Under the pieces are notes generated by a model. The model saw only the letters and a program-made list of their open reading frames with translations. It searched no databases and was not told the origin of the DNA. From VXYL01 sp964348085 (GTDB lineage: Bacteria > Pseudomonadota > Gammaproteobacteria > Pseudomonadales > Azotimanducaceae), in contig CAYGBI010000071.1 of assembly GCA_964348085.1 (NCBI GenBank), positions 1 through 18,318 of the forward strand: a DNA stretch of 18,318 nucleotides, in the 5' to 3' direction. Every line of letters starts with the position of its first letter. Position 1 is the first letter of the stretch. Shown here piece after piece: positions 8,022 to 15,090 of the stretch. Position numbers and translations under genes: made by a program.

Positions 8022-8675
8022 ATGCTGAGATTCGCCGAGGAAATCCTTCTGCTCTTGCTGCACGACGAGGACGGCAAGTTCTTGCGCGTACCCGACTGGT
8101 CGTTGAGCTATAGCTTAGCCGGCGGCGTATTGATGGACTTGGCGCTAGAAAACCGCATCGACACGGATTTGGAAAAGCTCGTGCTGCTCGACCCGACGCC
8201 GACCGGCGACAGCCTGCTCGACCCCACATTGGCGGACATCCAAGCGTCCGAGGAACAACACGACGCCCGCTATTGGGTGGAGCGCACGGGCGCCCGGAGC
8301 GACGAAGTACGGGAACTGGCGCTGTCCCGGTTGGTCGAGAAGGGCATCTTGGAAGTCAAGGATGATCGGGTACTGTGGGTGTTCAAGGCTCGGCGCTATC
8401 CGGTCGTCGACGGCAAAGCCGAGCGCGAAGTCAAACTGCGCATCATGGAAGTGTTGTTCAGCGACGAAATCCCGAGCCCCCGCGATGTGGTCACGATCTG
8501 CTTGGCGGACACCTGCGGCCTCTTGGACGCCTTGCTTTCCCGCCGGGAAGTGGAAATGGCGGCGGCGCGCATTGCGCAAGTGCGAAAGCTCGACCTCATC
8601 GGCCAAGCCACCACACAGGCGATTCGCGACATCGAAGTGACCCTCGCCTTGTTGCAGCAGAAGCAAGCCTATTAG
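8022..8675 (+). CDS. GPP34 (GOLPH3/Vps74-fold) family protein
   Basis: A 217-residue protein that aligns by eye along its whole length with the GPP34 family, known from eukaryotic GOLPH3/Vps74, the Golgi phosphatidylinositol-4-phosphate effectors. Visible landmarks are the FAEEILLLLLHDEDGK opening, GGVLMDLALENRI (about 34-46), PTGDSLLD (about 60-67), RLVEKGILE, a RRYPVVDG turn and the C-terminal helical region. From memory, human GOLPH3 binds the lipid head group with a Trp and an Arg (Arg90); the aligned position here is Ala33, with Trp26 nearby, so the same lipid binding should not be assumed. Bacterial members exist but their function is not established. It has no signal peptide and should be cytoplasmic or peripheral at the inner membrane. 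It is last in the + strand run, 25 bases after the peptidase gene, with a poor ribosome-binding site. Confidence 0.85.
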   Translation: MLRFAEEILLLLLHDEDGKFLRVPDWSLSYSLAGGVLMDLALENRIDTDLEKLVLLDPTPTGDSLLDPTLADIQASEEQHDARYWVERTGARSDEVRELALSRLVEKGILEVKDDRVLWVFKARRYPVVDGKAEREVKLRIMEVLFSDEIPSPRDVVTICLADTCGLLDALLSRREVEMAAARIAQVRKLDLIGQATTQAIRDIEVTLALLQQKQAY

Positions 8676-8716
8676 GTCACCCCGACGGCTCCGCCTGCCG
8701 AGCCCGCTCGTCTATC

Positions 8717-9343
8717 TCACTTGTCCTCGTCGCTGAAGTCCGGCTGGGTGCCGGATATTTCCGGCGAAGGAACGGGCGGCGTGGGGCAACTTTGTGAATG
8801 GCAGTGAGCTGCCTCTCGACATAACCGGACCGCGTTCCGCTTTGTCTTCTCGCATCTCGACACGAATTCGGGGCATCGCTCCTGTTCGATCTGATCGCAG
8901 TAGGATATGGCGTTGCTGAGCACTGTCGAACATCCGATGTCGAGCGACGGACCGCATAGCCCATCGACGACATCTTCCGGTACGGGATCGTCCATGGCTT
9001 CTCCTACGGCGTGCTGCTCGCATAGCCGGCACTTGGCGAAGTCATCCTCCATATTCAAAAGAGCGAACGTGAGCTGATACCTTGTGAGCAGCGTATGTGG
9101 CTCGAAGAATGCTTCAAAGTAGCCTAAGGATAGTTCCGACCCCTCTTGATCATCGATGCCTTCATCCACCATCGGCGCAACCTGCTCGTGTATACGGACG
9201 AAACGTTCGTAGTGAGCGTCGAGTGCCTCTTGCGACGATTCGTCGGCCGAGGCGTACTTCAGAATGAAGGGAATGTCGTCCTCGGCGTGGCTAGTCCAAG
9301 CAACGGCAAGTAGACAGCATGAGAGCGCTGTAAATTTGGTCAT
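8717..9343 (-). CDS. secreted cysteine-rich protein of unknown function
   Basis: I do not recognise this 208-residue protein. It begins with a typical Sec signal (MTKFTALSCCLLAVAWTSHA, cleavage expected before EDD). The mature part is acidic and mostly helical in appearance in its first half. Its second half has ten cysteines in pairs such as CRLC, CDQIEQERC and CREAAHCHSQSC, then a Pro/Ser/Asp-rich acidic tail. An even number of cysteines in an exported protein suggests five disulfides; metal binding is an alternative. The start at 9343 is chosen because GAAGG lies five bases upstream; the ATG at 9346 and a TTG at 9355 are in frame too. It lies downstream of the TonB-dependent receptor in the same direction, but the receptor terminator separates them, so it probably has its own promoter. 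It converges with the GPP34 gene. Confidence 0.65.
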   Translation of the reverse strand: MTKFTALSCCLLAVAWTSHAEDDIPFILKYASADESSQEALDAHYERFVRIHEQVAPMVDEGIDDQEGSELSLGYFEAFFEPHTLLTRYQLTFALLNMEDDFAKCRLCEQHAVGEAMDDPVPEDVVDGLCGPSLDIGCSTVLSNAISYCDQIEQERCPEFVSRCEKTKRNAVRLCREAAHCHSQSCPTPPVPSPEISGTQPDFSDEDK

Positions 9344-9521
9344 CATGACCTTCAACCATCAGTTGCGGCCTTGGATTCGAGCATACTCCGCGTAGTCATC
9401 CGCTGTCCTTTTATCCCTTGATCGTCCACCTGCAGCGTTAGGCTGGACGTCGCCACCAGCACTCGGCCGCTAAGGGGCGACAGGTTTAAAGTCAGGCGGA
9501 CCGTCGTTGCGTATTTGACTC

Positions 9522-9557
9522 CCAAAAAGAAAAGCCCCGCGCCCAAAGGCGCGGGGC
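9522..9557 (-). terminator. rho-independent terminator of the TonB-dependent receptor gene
   Basis: A perfect 10-bp inverted repeat (GCCCCGCGCC at 9534-9543 and its complement at 9548-9557) encloses a four-base CAAA loop. On the - strand it is followed by TTTTCTTTTT (9533-9524). It lies about 48 bases past the receptor stop codon, so it terminates the receptor transcript and isolates the downstream cysteine-rich gene. This is a textbook intrinsic terminator. Confidence 0.92.
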
Positions 9558-9604
9558 CGTCTTCAATCCCTGTAGGCCCTCGTCCGAGAGCCAAGGGAGC
9601 GAGC

Positions 9605-12600
9605 CTACAGCGTCAAGTTCAAGCGCAGCAGGAACTCGCGACCCATGATGTTGTCGAGGTACGGTTCGTGCGCGGAGAACTGCGTGATCGGATCCGGGTA
9701 GGTGTCGAACACGTTGCGAACCGCGAAGTTCACCGACAGCGCCCTAGCACCGAAGACGTCTGGTCGCCGATACGTGTAGGACACGTCCCAATAGTGGCGC
9801 GAGTCGATGTCGCACACCGGCCACGGTTGGTACGCGCAACGCTGCTCTTGGAGGTCATTCGGGATGTTCTTCACGATGTCCGTACCCGCAATGGTGTGCT
9901 CCTCGTAACCCCGGAAGGGCGTGTAGTGCGGATAGGAAGCCCGCCCTCCGGTATTCCAAGTCCAACTCGGAATGACCGTTCTGGGATCGAGCCTTTCGCG
10001 TTCTTTCATCGCATTCCAAGCCACGTTGACGTTGGTCACCTGATCGTGCCAGCGAACCGCAACCTGAGCCGTGTGCGGACCGCGGAGCCAGCGCAGCCCC
10101 GCCGTCGCTCGCCACTCCGGCGTCGGGGGCAGATCCGAGTACAGTTCCATGCCTGGCGGCGAGAAATACTGCGAGTTGCGGTTGCCTACGCCCTCCACGC
10201 GAATACCGGCGAACACATGGTCGGTGGGGCAGAATCCGCCTTCGTTTCTGCTCGCCTCGTCGCAGCCGAAGCTCTTGAACTTCGTCAGCGCTTGGGTGAG
10301 GAACTGCGTTGCACTGAACGTCAACAGGAACGCGCCAGTGTCGTCGCCGAGCCAATTCGTCCAACGCGACTCAGGCAGCTCGAAGCCGTAACGGATGCCG
10401 TATATCACCGTTTCCGCCTCACGCGAGCCTTGCGCCGTCCAAGGAGATTCCACATAGCGCAGCACGATCGGGCTGGTGTAGAGGCCTCCCGCATCGGCCG
10501 GTACATCTCGACCGCGTTCCAAAGCGGCGCCAGCGAAACTGAGTTCGCCCACGCCAGCATTGGCGCCGCTTTGCAACCAGCTCAAGGCGGCGTTGCGACG
10601 GCACTCGAGATCCGCGGCGTTGGTGAAGCTCGACTGCCGGAACTCCTCTTGGGTCAGTGCCGCCAGCTCGGGGTTGCCCGTCTTGCGTTCGTTGTCCCAG
10701 TCCACGATGGTGTTCGGACACGCGTTCTGAACATAAGCCGTGAAGCCGTTCTCGTTCAGCGATACATGGGTGCCGGCGTCTATGGACTCGATGCTGCCGC
10801 GGAACTCTACTGAGGTGTAGTCCACGTCCAACACGAGATCGCCGTCCAGGAACTTAAGCGAGAAGCCCAAGTTGTAGAGGTCCGAGGTCTCGGGCTCCAA
10901 ATCCGGGCTGCCGGAGTTGGCGATTCGCACGTTGGGCGTCCCCCCCCCCTTGCCAATCCCGGCGTCGATGCAGTCTTGGATGTCCGGCAAATAGTCGCAG
11001 ACGTAGTCCCGGATGGTCGCCAAGTTGGAGATTTCGGCATCGCCGAACAACGAGTACAGACCCGGCGTCACAAACCCTTCGGTGACGCTGCCGCGCACCG
11101 CCAACCAATCCACCGGCGCGTAACGAACCGCCAATTTGGGGATGGTGGTGGTGAACTTCGCCCGGCCGGGTTGGCCGTAGATACCGGCGCTCTCGATTTC
11201 CGAATAGCGCACCGCCACCTGTGCCTCCATCTCGCCCCAAGTTTCATGCTGCAACAGCGGCAGGTTCACCTCGGCGAAGACGGCGCGCGACTCTTGTTCG
11301 CTCTTACGCAGCGCGAATCGGTTGCCGCCGATCGCCGCCTGCGCCAACGCATGCGGGCGATACTCCTCTTCTTCGAGTCGCCAGTGCGTGCCAATGGCAA
11401 GACCGACCGGTTGGTCGTTGTACCAAAGGTCGAACAGGTTGTTGTTCGCCGCCACCAAGTCGAGGATGGTCATGCCGAAGTCTTGGATGTTGTAGGACAT
11501 CACGTTCCCCGCCAGCCGATGCTCTTCCTCGCTGTTGGCGTAATCGGCAGCGGTGTGCGCCAACCCCAAGTTCTGATAGTGGTTGGCGTCGAGATTCGCG
11601 TGTTCCTCGCCCGCAGGAGGCGTCCAACCACCATCGTTGGGCCCCGGAAACTTGGTGTTCGGGTCGCCAATCGGCATGCCGGTCTGCGGATCCATCATCA
11701 TGTACGTCGTGCCAAACGGGTTCCAGCAGGAGTCTTGGCTTGGTCCGGCGTTGCAGCGCAAGGCTTGAATCATGGCCGGTGTCACTTCTTGGAACTGGTT
11801 GGTTTCCTTGCTGCCTTGCGACCATATCCAGTCGGCATCGACAATCCAGTCGGTATCCGGGATGCGTATCTCCGTGCCGACGCGGATGCGGATGTCGTTG
11901 CGTTGCGTGCGCCGCAAGTAATGCAGGACGCCGTCGTTCTCCGCCCAGTCGAGGCTGTTGTTGCGCGGGTGCTTCGGGAAAGCAAACAGGCGCCGCTCCT
12001 CGAACCGCACGTCTTCGTAGAACGGAATACCGCCGCCGTCCGGGTCGAAGCGGTCGGCGAGGCCGTCGCCGTCCGAGTCCTCAAGACCCATCAGCAATAC
12101 CCTAGCCACCGGATCCCGCTGCGCACTGACGTCTGCGATGCCGTCGCCGTCCCAGTCTCGGTCGGGGATGCCGTCGCCGTTCAAGTCTTGGGCAAACACC
12201 AGCAACTCGCCGGGCTCTTCCAAGTAGTCGTACCGGCCGTTGCCGTTCTCGTCGCGGAAATCGAGCTGACGGGTGGGTCGTGCGGTCCATGTGTTCGAGC
12301 CGCCTTCCCAAACATCGGTTTCCACGCCAGGCCAATAGTCACCGGTACCCGGCGGGAGGAACGTGTTGTTGTCCGCCGGATCCCAGCCCAGCCAACCGGA
12401 GCCATCGGCAAATGCGCGGAACGGATTGCCGGGATTCGAACCGATGGCGATGCCCATGCGATCATTGACCAAGCCACCGGAACTGGTGTCGAAGTCGTTG
12501 AATCCAGGCGCGTAAAGCCGGGTGTTGTAGTCCACCGAAGCGGCGACGAACTCGCCACGCACGGTGACGTAGTCGTTGAACTCGTACTCGAAGTAACCCA

Positions 12601-13975
12601 TGCCCTTGCGGCGATCCGTCTCCGCCTGCACGTCTTGGTAGTCCGAGTCCACCATCCGGCAGTGATACGCCGGGTCGTTGGGGTCCATGTAACCGTTCAG
12701 GAAGTTGCCATGGCGGGAAACGTCGTTGTACGTGTACGTCTCACCGTAGTGGTTGCGGAAGTCGGTACCCGAAAACGACCCGAATTCCCGCTCCCACTCG
12801 TTCTGTCTCTCGTTATGCATATCCTCGCCGTGGGCCCAATCGAAGAAGGGGCCTTGCGGGCTAATCGGCGGCGGACCTTCGTCGTCCAAGCCGGCACCGA
12901 AACCGTAGGCGCAGGAAGGGTCTTGCGCCCAGCCGACGGCGATCGTGCCCATGTTGTCAGCCCACCGCCGGTGGCCTGCCTGGCTGGTATAACCCAGACC
13001 CGCCTGTGCCGACCGCTCCTCAGGAGTCATGAGTTCACCCGTCGGGGACCGGATGGGCACATGTATCCGGCTTGCCGGATTGCCGCCAGCGTCGTAGGCG
13101 TCCTTCCAGAAGCGCGACCATTGACCAAAGGTGTAGTAGTCGTTGCCCGTAGTGGTGTGCCGCGCCCAAGGGTTCTTGGTGTCGATGATGAAGCGCGGTC
13201 GATCCGTGAACCGCATGCGTTCGGTTTCGCGCAATTCCATGGCGAAGATCGCTCTGCCGCGTTCGCCCTGCACCCCGCCGAGCATGCTGAAGCCCGTTCT
13301 CGGCGCGCCGTTTTCCAGCGCCTGGCCATAGTCCAAGCTTATCGTGAGGCCCTCGAAATCCTTCCTTGGCACCATGTTGATGACGCCGCTCACGGCTTCC
13401 GCTCCGTACAGCGCCGATGCGCCGTCCAAAATCGTGTCCACGCGGCCGATGGCGATGGCGGGATACATGCCGCTCACGTCCACGCCGGCGCGCTCGCCGC
13501 GCGGCGTGGTGTCCGCCGGCAACCGGTGGCCGTCCATCATGGTCATCGTGGCACGGGTACCGAGACCGCGCAGGTTCGCCCACACCTCGGTGCCTTGGTT
13601 GCCCTGCTGATTGTCGGTCTGCCCGCCCCAAGCGTCGTTGCCCAAGCCGTCTTGACCGCTTTCGGAGCAGCAGATGCCCTCGAATGGCGCGGCGTTGGCG
13701 TTGACGCCGAGTTGGAACGACTGATCGAAGATGACGTCGCCGAGTTCGGCGTTGCCGGACATCTCGATGTCGATGTTGTCGATGACGGACTTGGGCGACG
13801 GCAGATCGAAGTTCGTGCGCCGGATATAGGATCCGGTAACGATCATCGTCTCGACATCTTCACCCTCTTCGTCCTCATCCTCGTCTTCGTCCTCCTCCGC
13901 CCGCAGACCCGAAGTGCCGAGCGCGAAAGCGAACGCCAATGCCCAAAGCATGGCTTGCTTTAACCGTGGGTTCAC
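9605..13975 (-). CDS. very large TonB-dependent outer-membrane receptor with calcium-motif insert
   Basis: A 1456-residue TonB-dependent receptor importing an unknown ligand across the outer membrane; most relatives have 700-1000 residues. It has a signal peptide (about 1-26, cleavage after LRA), a run of acidic residues (27-42), a Ton-box-like TMIVTGSYIRR (43-53) and a plug domain (about 55-215). The plug ends with DTILDGASALYGAEAVSGV, followed by NMVPRKDFEG at the start of the barrel. The beta-barrel runs to a terminal hydrophobic strand (EFLLRLNLTL). Residues about 572-646 hold EF-hand/TSP3-like motifs (DENGNGRYDYLE, DLNGDGIPD, DWDGDGIAD, DSDGDGLAD), probably in an extracellular loop. A G10 tract encodes Lys1009-Gly1012. 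The start is GTG 13975, backed by AGGGGG about seven bases upstream; the ATG at residue 9 would shorten the signal peptide. The gene has its own promoter region and terminator, so it is probably monocistronic. Plug cysteines (ICCS) are present. Siderophore, glycan or peptide ligands cannot be separated from sequence. Confidence 0.95.
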   Translation of the reverse strand: MNPRLKQAMLWALAFAFALGTSGLRAEEDEDEDEDEEGEDVETMIVTGSYIRRTNFDLPSPKSVIDNIDIEMSGNAELGDVIFDQSFQLGVNANAAPFEGICCSESGQDGLGNDAWGGQTDNQQGNQGTEVWANLRGLGTRATMTMMDGHRLPADTTPRGERAGVDVSGMYPAIAIGRVDTILDGASALYGAEAVSGVINMVPRKDFEGLTISLDYGQALENGAPRTGFSMLGGVQGERGRAIFAMELRETERMRFTDRPRFIIDTKNPWARHTTTGNDYYTFGQWSRFWKDAYDAGGNPASRIHVPIRSPTGELMTPEERSAQAGLGYTSQAGHRRWADNMGTIAVGWAQDPSCAYGFGAGLDDEGPPPISPQGPFFDWAHGEDMHNERQNEWEREFGSFSGTDFRNHYGETYTYNDVSRHGNFLNGYMDPNDPAYHCRMVDSDYQDVQAETDRRKGMGYFEYEFNDYVTVRGEFVAASVDYNTRLYAPGFNDFDTSSGGLVNDRMGIAIGSNPGNPFRAFADGSGWLGWDPADNNTFLPPGTGDYWPGVETDVWEGGSNTWTARPTRQLDFRDENGNGRYDYLEEPGELLVFAQDLNGDGIPDRDWDGDGIADVSAQRDPVARVLLMGLEDSDGDGLADRFDPDGGGIPFYEDVRFEERRLFAFPKHPRNNSLDWAENDGVLHYLRRTQRNDIRIRVGTEIRIPDTDWIVDADWIWSQGSKETNQFQEVTPAMIQALRCNAGPSQDSCWNPFGTTYMMMDPQTGMPIGDPNTKFPGPNDGGWTPPAGEEHANLDANHYQNLGLAHTAADYANSEEEHRLAGNVMSYNIQDFGMTILDLVAANNNLFDLWYNDQPVGLAIGTHWRLEEEEYRPHALAQAAIGGNRFALRKSEQESRAVFAEVNLPLLQHETWGEMEAQVAVRYSEIESAGIYGQPGRAKFTTTIPKLAVRYAPVDWLAVRGSVTEGFVTPGLYSLFGDAEISNLATIRDYVCDYLPDIQDCIDAGIGKGGGTPNVRIANSGSPDLEPETSDLYNLGFSLKFLDGDLVLDVDYTSVEFRGSIESIDAGTHVSLNENGFTAYVQNACPNTIVDWDNERKTGNPELAALTQEEFRQSSFTNAADLECRRNAALSWLQSGANAGVGELSFAGAALERGRDVPADAGGLYTSPIVLRYVESPWTAQGSREAETVIYGIRYGFELPESRWTNWLGDDTGAFLLTFSATQFLTQALTKFKSFGCDEASRNEGGFCPTDHVFAGIRVEGVGNRNSQYFSPPGMELYSDLPPTPEWRATAGLRWLRGPHTAQVAVRWHDQVTNVNVAWNAMKERERLDPRTVIPSWTWNTGGRASYPHYTPFRGYEEHTIAGTDIVKNIPNDLQEQRCAYQPWPVCDIDSRHYWDVSYTYRRPDVFGARALSVNFAVRNVFDTYPDPITQFSAHEPYLDNIMGREFLLRLNLTL
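10940..10949 (-). repeat. G10 homopolymer inside the receptor coding sequence
   Basis: Ten consecutive C on the + strand (G on the coding strand) span three Gly codons and the last base of the preceding Lys codon, residues 1009-1012. The present length keeps the frame open. Gain or loss of one base would shift frame and remove about the last 440 residues, including the final barrel strands. Such tracts are known slip sites for phase variation, but also for sequencing error. Confidence 0.8.
12038..12253 (-). repeat. DNA encoding tandem Asp/Gly calcium-binding-type motifs
   Basis: Within the receptor gene, three copies of a CCGTCGCCGT core on the + strand (near 12075, 12140 and 12175) encode GDG-containing motifs. 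The protein reads as one EF-hand-like loop with ligands at positions 1, 3, 5, 7, 9 and 12 (Asp575, Asn577, Asn579, Arg581 by backbone, Asp583, Glu586), then three DxDGDGxxD or DxNGDGxxD units (597-605, 607-615, 633-641) of thrombospondin-3/dockerin style. Confidence 0.7.
13850..13897 (-). repeat. low-complexity GAG/GAC-rich tract encoding the acidic N-terminus of the receptor
   Basis: Alternating Glu and Asp codons encode EEDEDEDEDEEGED just after the predicted signal-peptidase site and just before the Ton box. The periodic DNA could expand or contract in steps of three or six bases without breaking the frame. Confidence 0.7.
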
Positions 13976-13979
13976 TAGC

Positions 13980-14088
13980 TTCCCCCTAGGTGATGAACAA
14001 AAATTTCCCTCGTGCCGGGCCCCGACCGAACCGCTGTAGCCGGTAAAGGCCCAACCCCCATGACCGGAAAAACCGGACTTGCAAGTCG
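13980..14088 (-). promoter_or_regulatory. structured 5' leader of the receptor mRNA
   Basis: The leader between the candidate promoter and the GTG start contains a perfect 10-bp palindrome ACTTGCAAGT (14086-14077), a short CCGG-TTTTT-CCGG hairpin and a longer GGGCC...GGCCC stem enclosing ACCG...CGGT. An AU-rich stretch and the AGGGGG ribosome-binding site follow. I could not match it to a cobalamin, TPP or other known riboswitch. Regulatory function is speculative. Confidence 0.3.
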
Positions 14089-14117
14089 TTTCTATAGCCC
14101 TTGGTAGGCATTGTCAA
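14089..14117 (-). promoter_or_regulatory. candidate sigma-70 promoter of the TonB-dependent receptor gene
   Basis: On the - strand a perfect -35 hexamer TTGACA (14117-14112) is followed by TATAGA (14096-14091) at 15-base spacing, or by TAGAAA (14094-14089) at 17-base spacing. Either would give a transcript with a leader of roughly 105-115 bases before the GTG start. The -10 match is only four of six, so the exact element is uncertain. Confidence 0.55.
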
Positions 14118-14125
14118 GCATTGGC

Positions 14126-14147
14126 TGAAACAATATTGAAACAATAT
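14126..14147. promoter_or_regulatory. perfect tandem 11-bp repeat, candidate operator upstream of the receptor promoter
   Basis: TGAAACAATAT occurs twice head to tail with no spacer. The AT-rich 22-bp block stands out from its GC-rich surroundings and contains the palindrome CAATATTG at the junction. It ends eight bases upstream of the TTGACA hexamer of the receptor promoter, where an activator or the RNA polymerase alpha subunit would bind. The repeat length is close to one helical turn, so two protein subunits could bind on the same face. Confidence 0.55.
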
Positions 14148-14235
14148 AGGGCGCTACGGAGGAGCGCTTTTCGACGGCGCGGAACCGCCGAAGCGGGCCA
14201 AGCGAGTCGAAACAGCCGGATACCCGTCGTTCCCG

Positions 14236-14976
14236 CTACGGTTTGGTGAGCTTGTAGAGCACGCGATCGGTCTTGCCCCGTATCGCTGGGTCGAACACCA
14301 TGGTCGTGCGGTCGTCCGCGGCGCGACGCAGCAAGTCGGACGACTCGACCTTGAACCCGGCACCCTCGATGATCGGCAGCGCCGCCGCGACATCGAGCCG
14401 GTGCAGGGCGGTGTTGTCCTTGTCGCTGTCGCCGTAATGATCGATCACGCCTAGCACGCCGCCGGGTTTGAGCAACGCCTTCACCGCCGCCAAGAACCCG
14501 ACGACCACTTCGTCGCCGCCGGGACGGTTGTGGATATCGTGCAGATTGAGGGCCGTCAGCGCCGCGTCCAAGGAACCGGGCGCGAGACCCGTGTCTACCA
14601 AGTCCTTGTCCAAGCGCACCACGTTGGGCAGCCGGTCATCGGCCAGTCGGGCGCTCAACGCCTTGTCGTAGAAGCCGTCGCGGAATTGCAGAATCATCGG
14701 CGGATTTTGCGCGTAGACCTTGCCTTCCTCGCCAACGGCGATGGCCAACACCTCCGTGTACCAGCCGCCCGAGGCGACCAAGTCCATGACGGTCATGCCC
14801 GGGCCGACGCCCAACCAATCAAGCACGGCAACCGGGTTGCGATCGGCGTCCCGCGCGCGGTCCTCCGCGGACCGCGTCTCGGCGACGAGGCCGGCGGCCA
14901 AATCCGCGCTAGCGGCAAGGGCCGCGAACGACAGCGCCACGATTGCTAGGTGGGCGACGAAAGACTTGTGCTTCAT
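14236..14976 (-). CDS. exported class I SAM-dependent methyltransferase-like protein
   Basis: A 246-residue protein of the predicted-methyltransferase group with a Rossmann methyltransferase fold. Motif I is VMDLVASGGWYTEVLA (about 63-78). A post-I acidic loop is less clear, and ALNLHDIHNRPGG and GGVLGVIDHYGD fit the later strands. It starts with a convincing Sec signal peptide (MKHKSFVAHLAIVALSFAAL, cleavage near ASA at 24), so the mature protein should be periplasmic, where S-adenosylmethionine is not known to be supplied. The ATG at 14976 is preferred over an in-frame upstream start (15066) because AGAGAGA lies just upstream and the signal peptide begins there. It follows ppdK by 114 bases in the same direction and precedes the receptor, whose own promoter lies between. 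Substrate is unknown; a non-catalytic or SAM-binding role is possible. Confidence 0.82.
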   Translation of the reverse strand: MKHKSFVAHLAIVALSFAALAASADLAAGLVAETRSAEDRARDADRNPVAVLDWLGVGPGMTVMDLVASGGWYTEVLAIAVGEEGKVYAQNPPMILQFRDGFYDKALSARLADDRLPNVVRLDKDLVDTGLAPGSLDAALTALNLHDIHNRPGGDEVVVGFLAAVKALLKPGGVLGVIDHYGDSDKDNTALHRLDVAAALPIIEGAGFKVESSDLLRRAADDRTTMVFDPAIRGKTDRVLYKLTKP

Positions 14977-15090
14977 GGCATTCTCTCTATTACAGGTACA
15001 AACGCAGTTACATAATTCAAGGCGGCCAACGCAATGCAACGCGGCGCGACGTCGCTGTCCAAGCACGACCGGCCGGTACGGACCACGACA

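Noticed and set aside
9352..9594. 80-codon - strand open frame between receptor and cysteine-rich gene
   Set aside because: Its start region overlaps the receptor terminator hairpin, it has no ribosome-binding site and no family resemblance.
9515..10813. 432-codon + strand open frame covering the receptor 3' end
   Set aside because: It begins inside the receptor terminator and runs antisense to the barrel; the composition is Arg/Val-rich shadow sequence.
10976..13963. 995-codon open frame on the + strand opposite the receptor gene
   Set aside because: It is antisense to a convincing TonB-dependent receptor. The translated protein is Val/Arg/His-rich with no recognisable domain, as expected for a shadow frame of GC-rich codons with Asp- and Asn-rich sense protein.
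13980..14088. Cobalamin or TPP riboswitch in the receptor leader
   Set aside because: TonB-dependent receptor leaders often hold a cobalamin riboswitch, but I see no B12-box or thi-box core sequence.
14151..14171. Hairpin GCGCT-7 bases-AGCGC followed by TTTT on the + strand
   Set aside because: It resembles a weak + strand terminator, but no + strand gene ends here. On the - strand, downstream of the methyltransferase gene, the stem is only 5 bp and lacks a good T-tract.
15068..15077. 10-bp palindrome ACCGGCCGGT just after the ppdK stop
   Set aside because: It has no loop and no T-run, and a GC-rich genome yields such palindromes by chance. No terminator or operator claim is justified.
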